Shown: piece by piece, positions 16,900 to 24,023 of the stretch
Position numbering within the stretch: position 1 is the first letter of the stretch
How the letters are laid out: each line of letters opens with the position of its first letter
Program-made: the position numbers and the translations under genes
The notes under the pieces: generated by a model
Told to the model about the DNA's origin: nothing
Database searches by the model: none
What the model saw: the letters and a program-made list of their open reading frames with translations, nothing else
NCBI RefSeq assembly: GCF_017298635.1
Contig: NZ_CP071182.1
Coordinates: forward strand, 4,316,001-4,380,000
Direction of reading: 5' to 3'
From: Paenalicyclobacillus mengziensis
GTDB lineage: Bacteria; Bacillota; Bacilli; Alicyclobacillales; Alicyclobacillaceae
Length of the DNA: 64,000 nt

Positions 16900-17847
16900 T
16901 TGAATCGCATGTCAAAGATATCCATACCCGTAATGGTCGCAACCGTCGGTATATTCACGCTTGCCGGATGCGGTACATCTGCAAATAACAATGCCAACTC
17001 CGGTGTCACGACCAACAGCGCCGGCACGGGCAGCAGTTCCGGCACGGGCAGCAATTCGACCAGTCAAAACGACCTTCTGTCCCAGGTAGAATCCACACAT
17101 ACGTTGAGCGTCGCGGTGTCTGCGTTTGCTCCGCAGGACTTTCAGAGCCCAACCACCAAGCAGTGGACGGGTTATGACATCAACATTCTTAAGGGATTCG
17201 CAAAAACGTTGGGAGCCACACTCAAAGTTAACGCAATGCCGTTTAACTCTTCTATTCAAGCGGTGGCAGACAAACGGGACGATCTGACCATTGACATCTA
17301 CTACACAAAGCAACGTGCGCAAGTCCTCGACTTTAGCCGCCCGATGCTCAACTACAACGATGTGATTGCCGTCAATTCTAAAAATCCAGCCATCTCTTCT
17401 ACCAACGTATCTTCCTTGAAAGGTAAGAAGGTCGCCGTTGTACTAGGGTCCGCAGAAGTGGCGGAAGCGAAGAACATTCCCGGAGCACATGTAAAACAAT
17501 ACAACTCGGTCGCTGAGAGTTTTCTGGCCTTGTCGCAAGGTCGTGTCGCCGCGGACATTCAACCAGACACGGACGTCTCTTGGGCAAAGAAGCAGAATCC
17601 GAACTTGAACATTAAACTTCTTGGAACGGTCCCTTCCTCCATTGCGCCGCCAATTCAAAGCCTGCGCGGTTACTACGGAGTGCCAAAGGGTTCGTACAGC
17701 ACGCGCTTTCTTGACAAGCTCAATGCCTACTTGAAACAGATCGTCACGAATGGTACGGAACAGAAAATTCTCGACAAATACGGGATGAGCAACCCTGTGT
17801 TCTTGAAGGGCCTGGCCTCTGCCCCAAACACATACAGCGGCAACTAG
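16900..17847 (+). CDS. Amino acid ABC transporter, substrate-binding lipoprotein
   Basis: A family-3 extracellular solute-binding protein of 315 residues. The signal ends in the lipobox LAGC, followed by a low-complexity linker rich in Ser, Gly, Asn and Thr that contains a short duplication. The two-lobe fold is indicated by WTGYDINILKGFAKTLG and the later DLTIDIYYTKQRA and KGKKVAVVLGSAEVAEA. The usual arginine-bearing ligand block appears as YTKQRAQVLDFS. TTG 16900 follows AAGGGGG at 9 nt; ATG 16909 is possible. The substrate is a polar amino acid, perhaps glutamate, glutamine or cystine, not decidable from sequence. Confidence 0.88.
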   Translation: MNRMSKISIPVMVATVGIFTLAGCGTSANNNANSGVTTNSAGTGSSSGTGSNSTSQNDLLSQVESTHTLSVAVSAFAPQDFQSPTTKQWTGYDINILKGFAKTLGATLKVNAMPFNSSIQAVADKRDDLTIDIYYTKQRAQVLDFSRPMLNYNDVIAVNSKNPAISSTNVSSLKGKKVAVVLGSAEVAEAKNIPGAHVKQYNSVAESFLALSQGRVAADIQPDTDVSWAKKQNPNLNIKLLGTVPSSIAPPIQSLRGYYGVPKGSYSTRFLDKLNAYLKQIVTNGTEQKILDKYGMSNPVFLKGLASAPNTYSGN

Positions 17848-17901
17848 TGGTCATCGAACACCAAAGATCGGACACCAAAGAAAGAAAGGAGGGATGACCT
17901 G

Positions 17902-18549
17902 ATGTTTCAAGTGTGGATGAAATACCTACCCTCTCTCTTAAAGGGGGTAGGGACAACACTTGAACTAACCGCGCTTTCGCTGATTGTGGCCGTGGTTTTC
18001 GGGTTTCTCTTGGCACTCGCCAGACTGTCGAGGTTTCGAGTCCTGAACTTCATTGCAAGGTGGTACATCGAAATCGTGCGAGCAGTTCCAGTACTCGTCA
18101 TTTTGTTCGTTGTCTACTACAGCCTTGGCAACGTAATCACCCTATCAGGACGTACGTCGGCCATTGTCAGTCTCGGCGCATTTTATGCAACACAGTATGG
18201 AGAAATCTTTCGCGGTGCCATCCTCGGCGTGGATAAAGGACAGACCGAAGCGGCTTTTGCGCTCGGTATGCCGCAGCCAACCATCCTGCGGAAGATCGTT
18301 CTTCCGCAAGCCTTTTTCTCGATTCTTCCACCATCGACAAACCAACTGAGCAACCTCATTAAGGACACGTCACTGGTGTTTACCATTGGTGTCGCTGATT
18401 TGATGTTTAAGGCCTATGAAGCGGCTTCAGAATCATTCCTGCCCTTGGATATGCTCCTGTTGGCCGGGATTATCTACTTTGTCTTTTACATCATTCTGTC
18501 TAAATTCTTAGCGAGGTGGGAACTGAATGTCCAGCGAAGTCGTAGTTAG
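17902..18549 (+). CDS. Amino acid ABC transporter permease, first subunit
   Basis: A 215-residue HisM/GlnP-type permease with about five transmembrane helices. The EAA loop is visible as EAAFALGMPQPTILRKIVLPQAF. The N-terminal GVGTTLELTALSLIVA is typical of polar amino acid permeases. ATG 17902 follows AAAGGAGGG. The 3' end overlaps the ATPase gene by 23 bp, indicating tight coupling. Confidence 0.93.
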   Translation: MFQVWMKYLPSLLKGVGTTLELTALSLIVAVVFGFLLALARLSRFRVLNFIARWYIEIVRAVPVLVILFVVYYSLGNVITLSGRTSAIVSLGAFYATQYGEIFRGAILGVDKGQTEAAFALGMPQPTILRKIVLPQAFFSILPPSTNQLSNLIKDTSLVFTIGVADLMFKAYEAASESFLPLDMLLLAGIIYFVFYIILSKFLARWELNVQRSRS

Positions 18550-19342
18550 CGTCAAGAACCTTACGAAGCGATTCGGCCAGCAAGTGGTGTTTGAAAATGT
18601 TTCTCTCGATGTGCGAAAGAGCGAGGTTGTCGCCATCGTCGGCCCAAGCGGTGCTGGCAAGAGTACCTTCATTCGCTGCATCAACCGGCTACACCCATTT
18701 AACGAAGGCACGCTGCGCGTGCTGGACCATCAACTGAGTGCCGGCGAGGCCCTGCCGCCTCGGCCCGTGTTGAGCGACATTCGCACGCGGGTAGGGATGG
18801 TGTTTCAGACGTTTAACCTGTTTCCGCACCTATCGGTCTTAGACAATGTCACTTTGGCACCGATGGAAGTTAAGAAGATGCCGCGTAAACAGGCCGTGGA
18901 ACAAGGGAAACAGTTGTTAGACATGGTCGGCATGCTCGAACACGCGAACAAGTATCCGAAGCGGTTGTCCGGAGGCCAGCAACAACGTGTCGCGATAGCC
19001 CGAGCACTCGCCATGGACCCGGAGATTATGCTGTTTGACGAACCAACGTCCATGCTTGACCCCGAGCTCGTCGGTGAAGTGCTCCAAGCCATCCAGCGGC
19101 TCGCCAAACGGGGTATGACGATGATATTGGTGACGCATGAAATGCAGTTCGCCAAAGAGGTCGCCGATACAGTGGTCATTATGGCGGATCATACCATTGT
19201 CGAAAAAGGCCCGGCCCGCAAAGTTCTTGAATCTCCGAAGACAGAACGTGCACGCGTCTTCCTGAAGCGAGTCCTGAATCCCGTCTACGATGCCTCGGAT
19301 GACAACATCGGTGTGTTCGCCGCGGGCGGAGGGGATAACTGA
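18527..19342 (+). CDS. Amino acid ABC transporter ATP-binding protein
   Basis: A 271-residue ATPase with Walker A (GPSGAGKSTFIRCINRL), Q-loop (GMVFQTFNLFPH), signature (LSGGQQQRVAIARALAMD), Walker B (IMLFDEPTSMLDPEL) and switch histidine (LVTHEMQFAKEVAD), all as in GlnQ/HisP proteins. The C-terminal 30 residues are longer than usual and acidic. ATG 18527 lies inside the preceding permease gene. Confidence 0.95.
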   Translation: MSSEVVVSVKNLTKRFGQQVVFENVSLDVRKSEVVAIVGPSGAGKSTFIRCINRLHPFNEGTLRVLDHQLSAGEALPPRPVLSDIRTRVGMVFQTFNLFPHLSVLDNVTLAPMEVKKMPRKQAVEQGKQLLDMVGMLEHANKYPKRLSGGQQQRVAIARALAMDPEIMLFDEPTSMLDPELVGEVLQAIQRLAKRGMTMILVTHEMQFAKEVADTVVIMADHTIVEKGPARKVLESPKTERARVFLKRVLNPVYDASDDNIGVFAAGGGDN

Positions 19343-19986
19343 TGCACGTTGCAGAACTGTACATCGGTTCCATTGCCATCGGGGCACTCAAGGATTTTAT
19401 TCTGACCGTTGTCTCCACCCTCGTGTCATTGATATTGGGTATTCTTTTTGCGGCTTTGAGGCTTTACGGGAATTTTATCATCAAGGCAGTCATCGGCTGG
19501 TACGTGGAAATCATCCGGGGTCTGCCCGCAATTCTTCAGCTGTTTATCATCTTCTTTGGACTAAACCAGATAGGGATAAGACTGTCACCGCTGACAGCTG
19601 GATTGATTTGGCTCGTCGCGTATGGTTCGGGGTACGCGGTGGAGATTTTCCGATCCGGTATTATGGACGTGGCAGACGGTCAACGCGAAGCAGCGGCGGC
19701 TCTCGGCCTAAACTGGTGGACGATGATGAGAAAAGTCGTGATGCCACAAGCCTTTGCTGTGATGCTGCCGGCCCTTACCAGCTTTGTCGTCTTACAGCTC
19801 AAGAATACAACCATGCTTTATCTGGTCGGGTACGCAGACATCATGTACCAAGCACGGCTTGGCACGGACGCCACGGATGCACCTGGCGTCCTGTACCTCA
19901 TGAGCGCTATCGCTTACCTGGTGATGAGCCTCATCATCGGCATCGTTGGCAACCGAATGGAGAAACGCGTAGCAGCTTATCGCTGA
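19342..19986 (+). CDS. Amino acid ABC transporter permease, second subunit
   Basis: A 214-residue permease paralogous to the one at 17902. The EAA loop reads EAAAALGLNWWTMMRKVVMPQAF, and YVEIIRGLPAILQLFIIFFG matches the conserved EIxRxxP segment. It overlaps the ATPase gene by one base. Two different permease subunits around one ATPase suggest a heterodimeric membrane channel. The stop is followed within 35 bp by an 11-bp tandem repeat. Confidence 0.93.
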   Translation: MHVAELYIGSIAIGALKDFILTVVSTLVSLILGILFAALRLYGNFIIKAVIGWYVEIIRGLPAILQLFIIFFGLNQIGIRLSPLTAGLIWLVAYGSGYAVEIFRSGIMDVADGQREAAAALGLNWWTMMRKVVMPQAFAVMLPALTSFVVLQLKNTTMLYLVGYADIMYQARLGTDATDAPGVLYLMSAIAYLVMSLIIGIVGNRMEKRVAAYR

Positions 19987-20021
19987 CATGGCGGGTTGCG
20001 GGGAACAGCACGGGTTTCAGC

Positions 20022-20120
20022 GGGCTAGCAGTGGGCTAGCAGTGGGCCAGCAGTGGGCTAGCAGCGGGCCAGCAGCGGGCCAGCAGTGGGCCAGCAGTGG
20101 GCCAGCAGTGGGCCAGCAGT
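20022..20120. repeat. 11-bp tandem repeat, nine units
   Basis: Nine units of GGGCCAGCAGT (some GGGCTAGCAGT or GGGCCAGCAGC) start at 20022 and every 11 bp to 20110; a partial unit follows. It lies after the transporter operon. The unit resembles GGGCCAGGTGT behind serS (28913-28983). Confidence 0.93.
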
Positions 20121-20228
20121 GGGCGAAATGTCCCCTGCTGGCCTTTTCCCGCCTGCCGCGCCTTATATCTTTCGCGTTGTGTGTTGGGGTTGTGTGTTGG
20201 GATTTGCTTTGCGCCTTGGGACTTTTAC

Positions 20229-20440
20229 AAATAACGCGTTCCTGGCGCGTTATTTAACCTATCTGAAACAGGGCCGAGTGGAAATAACGCGCTCGTAGCG
20301 CGTTATGTCTAAAGCGGATCGGAATAACGCTTTCACAACGCGTTATTTGCCCTCGTTGAGACCTTAACGCTTCCACAGCGCGTTATTTCGTGCCTGTTAA
20401 GTTGGGTTAACAGCAAATAACAATTCGACAGCGCGTTATT
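20229..20440 (+). repeat. Phased-palindrome element family 1, copy B
   Basis: Five 25-bp inverted repeats start at 20230, 20283, 20323, 20363 and 20416 (offsets 53, 40, 40, 53). The first two are near-perfect hairpins (AATAACGCG...CGCGTTATT and AATAACGCGCT/AGCGCGTTAT). The third pairs AATAACGC with GCGTTATT. The 15-bp core spacer TCTAAAGCGGATCGG matches copies A and C. It lies in the convergent gap between the ABC transporter and a minus-strand membrane protein gene. Confidence 0.9.
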
Positions 20441-20447
20441 CCTTGTG

Positions 20448-20744
20448 TCAGACAGATCGCTGACGGCCTCCACGCGGGGTCGGTTCCACGTCCCTCGGCT
20501 GAGCCCGCAGACTCTGGGACTCAAGCATGCGGCTGCGCTCCTTGTCAGCACCAACCAGGAAATAAACGTTGGACGCCAGGGCCAATAGTGCAAACAGAAT
20601 CCAGACCATCGAAAAGCTTCCGGCCAGTCCATGCCTCAGTGGTGGAATACGGGGAATGGCGTATGCAATCATGGACACAAGCGCACATATATAGACAATG
20701 GCTCGGTTTCTTGCGTGTGGTACATACCTCATCTTTCGCCGCAT
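20448..20744 (-). CDS. Small membrane protein, two helices and basic tail
   Basis: A 98-residue protein with two hydrophobic helices (about residues 14-32 and 43-64) and a charged C-terminal tail rich in Arg (SLRAQPRDVEPTPRGGRQRS). ATG 20744 lies 8 nt after GAGGGAGG, a strong start. The family is not recognised. Its stop codon lies 8 bp from family 1 copy B. Confidence 0.7.
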   Translation of the reverse strand: MRRKMRYVPHARNRAIVYICALVSMIAYAIPRIPPLRHGLAGSFSMVWILFALLALASNVYFLVGADKERSRMLESQSLRAQPRDVEPTPRGGRQRSV

Positions 20745-21115
20745 CTTCCATCCTCCCTCAATGCGTTACTGTGTTCACAACTGAATTGGCGGGATCCTCT
20801 TCCCATCGGTTGTCCACTTTTACCATATGAGAACACTCAGGCGGTTATGCCTCCATCAGGAAGGTTCTTCATCAGGAAGGTTCTTCATCGGGAGGGTTCT
20901 CCATCAGGGATCTTCTTCATATGGAATGTTGTCGGACAACCAAAGCATACACGCAACTTCTGTGTGAACTTTCTGTGAAATTTCGTGTAAGCAAGATGGG
21001 TTGACGTATAGAACTGCCGTGTCTGTGCACCTTATGTGTTGGAAATGTCACATACCCGACCTGCGCTTGGCGTCGGATTCCGACACAAGCCTAAGTCTTT
21101 GAGGAGGGAACTGTC
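20745..21115. other. Divergent intergenic region with 16-bp repeat
   Basis: This 370-bp gap between divergent genes contains four units of CATCAGGAAGGTTCTT (20854-20917, 16-bp period; the third and fourth diverge). A TTGACG lies near 21000 and a small palindrome, GTCGGATTCCGAC, near 21072-21084. No gene is visible. Confidence 0.7.
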
Positions 21116-21367
21116 GTGGATGTACTTGAGAATTTTGACCGTTGGAAGGAATTCCTAGGTGAACAAGTGGACAAGGCTCAGTCAATGGGGATGTCTACAG
21201 AACGGATCACAGATGTCGCTCACAAAATGGGGTCCTTTCTGTCAGACAAAGTCGATCCCAAGAATCCTCAGGAACGTTTGCTGAAACAGCTTTGGGACGC
21301 CGGTTCTCCAGAAGAGCAGCATACGCTTGCTGGTCTGATGGTCAAAATGTCCGACAAAGCCAACTAA
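21116..21367 (+). CDS. DUF3243 domain protein (YmfJ type)
   Basis: An 83-residue soluble helical protein matching the DUF3243 family throughout, with NFDRWKEFLGEQVDKAQ, VDPKNPQERLLKQLWDAG and the LAGLMVKMSDKAN end. The function is not known; the family is typical of Bacilli. GTG 21116 follows GAGGAGGGAA. Confidence 0.9.
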   Translation: MDVLENFDRWKEFLGEQVDKAQSMGMSTERITDVAHKMGSFLSDKVDPKNPQERLLKQLWDAGSPEEQHTLAGLMVKMSDKAN

Positions 21368-21473
21368 TCGCTGTACCTGGTAACACATTGGAAATTGCTC
21401 CATTCGATCCGATTTGCACACATCGAATTGAGGTTGTGCAAAGGGGACAACGTGTATTCCATGGACAGCACCA

Positions 21474-21513
21474 AACAGCGCGGCGTCACTCTACTGTGAC
21501 AAACCGCGCTGTT
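21474..21513. terminator. Strong hairpin in the convergent region
   Basis: AACAGCGCGG (21474-21483) pairs perfectly with CCGCGCTGTT (21504-21513), and an inner GTCAC/GTGAC pair extends the stem. It separates the convergent DUF3243 and ytkL genes and probably terminates one or both, although the T-runs are poor. Repeated TGTTGCT motifs follow to 21590. Confidence 0.6.
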
Positions 21514-21606
21514 GCTCTGTGTTGCTGCCGCGATTCGCTGCCTTGGTTACTGCTCTTTTGTTGTGTTGCTATGTGTTGCTCTTTTGTAAGATGCCCGAAG
21601 TTGCTT

Positions 21607-22290
21607 CTAGAGCTCCAACGACTCACCTGGCTCAAGAACCTTTCCCTTGAGACCCTTCGCTTCCACTGATGCCACGTACGCGTGACCGTCTTGTGCAATG
21701 AGATCGAATGTATTGTAGTGCATTGGGATTGTCAGTCCTGCGTGCACCCACTCTGCAGCTTGAAGTGCATCTTCCGGCCCCATGGTAAAATTATCCCCGA
21801 TGGGAAGTGCAGTCACATCGACGTGCTCCCTATCACCGATCATCTTCATGTCGCTAAAGAGCGCCGTGTCCCCAGCGTGATAAAAGGTCTTGCCCCCCAT
21901 TGTCAACAACAAACCCGCCGGGTTGCCGCCATTTTTCACGTCGCCCCCGACTTCCATGCCGGACCCGTGGAAGGCAACCGTTAGTTTGACGGTGCCAAAC
22001 GGGAATGTGTGCTTGCCTCCGTGGGCGAGCGGGTGTGCTTTGAATCCCTGAGCGCCAAAATGACTCGCGATTTCGAACGGAGCTACAATCACGGCGTCGT
22101 TGGCTTTTGCAATCGCCTCAGTATCTCCAATGTGGTCACCGTGTCCGTGTGTGAGCAGAATCGCGTCAACCGTGACTGCCTCCGGTCCAATGTCTGCACG
22201 CGGGTTGTTGCTGAGAAACGGATCGATAATCACCCGATGCTCTCCGTCCTCAACCGTAAAACAGGAGTGGCCATGATAAGTCAGCTTCAT
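21607..22290 (-). CDS. UPF0173 metal-dependent hydrolase (YtkL type)
   Basis: A 227-residue metallo-beta-lactamase-fold protein. The metal motif is LTHGHGDHIGD, with further ligands in YHAGDTALFSD and the C-terminal IPMHYNTFD. The UPF0173 hallmark MKLTYHGHSCF is at the N-terminus. The substrate is not known. The gene lies 13 bp downstream of a YlbF-like gene, forming a two-gene operon. Confidence 0.93.
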   Translation of the reverse strand: MKLTYHGHSCFTVEDGEHRVIIDPFLSNNPRADIGPEAVTVDAILLTHGHGDHIGDTEAIAKANDAVIVAPFEIASHFGAQGFKAHPLAHGGKHTFPFGTVKLTVAFHGSGMEVGGDVKNGGNPAGLLLTMGGKTFYHAGDTALFSDMKMIGDREHVDVTALPIGDNFTMGPEDALQAAEWVHAGLTIPMHYNTFDLIAQDGHAYVASVEAKGLKGKVLEPGESLEL

Positions 22291-22303
22291 TCGTGTTCTC
22301 CTC

Positions 22304-22702
22304 CTACTCTTGTGAATCTACATCTGATTCTACATCTGATTCTACATCTGGGTCTGGCAACGGGATTTCATACGAAACCTCTGAAATCACGCGCCCTACA
22401 ATTTCATTTACATCCATGAGCAATCTCTGGAAGTAGCTCTCCAACTCTAAATACTTACTTACATTACTATTCCGTGCAACCACCTCCGTTAACCGCTCGA
22501 ATTGCTCCTGTTCTGTCAGACTCACCGTCTGGCCCATCCACTGCCGCGACTGGATGTCCCACTGGCGCTTGCGAAAATCCTGCAGCATTTGAAGTGTCCC
22601 TGGTTCCCTTTCAATTCGTTGGCGAACCTGCTTCATTTCTGTGTACTGCGAAGAGGACCGCAAAGAGTCTGCGAGTTCGTATGCTTTGTCGTACGGATTC
22701 AT
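22304..22702 (-). CDS. YlbF/YmcA family protein with duplicated acidic tail
   Basis: A 132-residue helical protein of the YlbF family, some members of which (YlbF, YmcA, YaaT) bind RNase Y in B. subtilis. It has PYDKAYELADSLRSS and a central heptad-rich region (residues about 10-110). The tail DVESDVESDVD comes from a 12-bp sequence repeated three times at the 3' end of the gene. ATG 22702 lies 6 nt after GGAGG and is preferred over ATG 22708. Confidence 0.82.
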   Translation of the reverse strand: MNPYDKAYELADSLRSSSQYTEMKQVRQRIEREPGTLQMLQDFRKRQWDIQSRQWMGQTVSLTEQEQFERLTEVVARNSNVSKYLELESYFQRLLMDVNEIVGRVISEVSYEIPLPDPDVESDVESDVDSQE

Positions 22703-22915
22703 CGACATCCTCCTAGGCGCCTTTGTCTTTAGTATAGCGTATCCCGCTCTTGGGATGGCTATCGAGATGGCCTAGTAGGATGGTCAAGCATCGCCAAGGG
22801 CATTTTAAGAGGTGATGGCCAATCGATAGAGAAGTAGTCATTAAGCGCCCATCTGGGAACTTCAAACTTGAATCCGACGAGCTTGAATTACACGAATACA
22901 CGAACTGAAAAGAAC

Positions 22916-23380
22916 ATGGGCTTAAAGAATCGACAAGGAAGGAGTGACCATCAAGCGGTGACAGTCGCAGAACAATTAGCAACGATTCGCAAACAAAAAG
23001 GCTTGAGTCAGGCCAAGTTAGCAAGGGAGACAGGGCTCAGTGCGAGCACCATTGCCATGTACGAGACCAACCGTCGCTCGCCCGATCTCGCTACATTAAA
23101 ACGTCTCGCCCGTGCACTTGATGTAGAAACTGAGGCGCTGGCTGGCCAATCGGCCACATCACAAACCGCGACAGAAGAGGAACAAACAGTTCAGGAACAA
23201 ACGGTGAATACCGAATTGACGCTGCAGGTATCCCCGGAGGAAGCTCGCATCCTCCTTGCAATGCGCATGAGTCCTGTCATATCAAACTTTCTCCTGTCCT
23301 ACGTCACTGCGACGGAAGAGGAGCGGGAACGGCTTGCACGGACTTGGCAAGTCATTCGATCATTCCAAACAACGACCTGA
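22916..23380 (+). CDS. XRE-family helix-turn-helix regulator
   Basis: A 154-residue protein. The helix-turn-helix is at about residues 17-70 (LSQAKLARETGLSASTIAMYE). It is followed by a short Thr/Gln/Glu-rich linker with a small duplication (EEEQTVQEQTVN) and a C-terminal helical domain (SPEEARILLAMRMSPVISNFL). The target is not known. The start is uncertain: ATG 22916 has a weak ribosome-binding site, and GTG 22958 at the start of the conserved domain is the alternative. Confidence 0.8.
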   Translation: MGLKNRQGRSDHQAVTVAEQLATIRKQKGLSQAKLARETGLSASTIAMYETNRRSPDLATLKRLARALDVETEALAGQSATSQTATEEEQTVQEQTVNTELTLQVSPEEARILLAMRMSPVISNFLLSYVTATEEERERLARTWQVIRSFQTTT

Positions 23381-23422
23381 AGACAATCGCTTACGCCGTT
23401 CACCACCTGGGCAAATCACGAC

Positions 23423-23451
23423 TTGAGGAAACGGCTGGTATTTGCTACACT
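23423..23451 (+). promoter_or_regulatory. Promoter of the ileS T-box leader
   Basis: TTGAGG (23423-23428), a 17-bp spacer and TACACT (23446-23451) form a SigA-type promoter 20 bp upstream of the first T-box stem. Confidence 0.65.
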
Positions 23452-23470
23452 ACTGTGCATCGATATACAC

Positions 23471-23978
23471 TGACCGTTGACGAGGACGAGTATTTCTTGT
23501 AAGAACTGTCCCAGAGAGCGGGAGAAGCTGCGACCCCGTACAGCGACAAGAGAGAAAATCACCTCCGAGGTGTTTGTGGAACACAGATTGCTGGGTAAAT
23601 TCGTCGTCGGACGACGAAACTTATCGAAGGCAAATCTGCGAGTACAGCAAACCGGGACCTTCCCGATACAGAAGGGCAAACTGACGCAACACACGACTGG
23701 CGCAATTCACGGAGCCAACGAGTACGTATGAGCGAACGAGGAGTCTGGGGTTCGCTTGGCACGTCGTCGTTGCAAGGTTTGACAGATGGAACGTCATTGC
23801 GTCTGACGTCTGTACAACCTCTCAAATCACGAGTATCGGCTGCTCATAAGGCCCGAATAGAGCCCAAGCCGCGGGATTTCGGAGTTGTAACAGACTGCTA
23901 GGTCGCGAAGGACGTTAAGATGGGTGGTACAGCGGGTATACAACTCGCCCCTTCACGAGGGGTGAGTTTTTTATTTTT
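23471..23978 (+). promoter_or_regulatory. T-box riboswitch, isoleucine type, upstream of ileS
   Basis: Stem I features are GAGGACGAGTAT (23482-23493) and the AGAGAG-type segment near 23515. A probable ATC specifier lies at 23558-23560. The T-box itself, TGGGTGGTACAGCGG, is at 23921-23935. Its TGGT complements the ACCA end of tRNA-Ile (discriminator A). The terminator is a 10-bp stem (23943-23952 with 23958-23967) followed by T-runs. Uncharged tRNA should favour antitermination and ileS expression. At about 500 nt it is longer than usual. Confidence 0.85.
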
Positions 23979-24023
23979 ATCTAAGCGAACAAGCTAGCGC
24001 CAAATATAAGGAGGATATGACTC

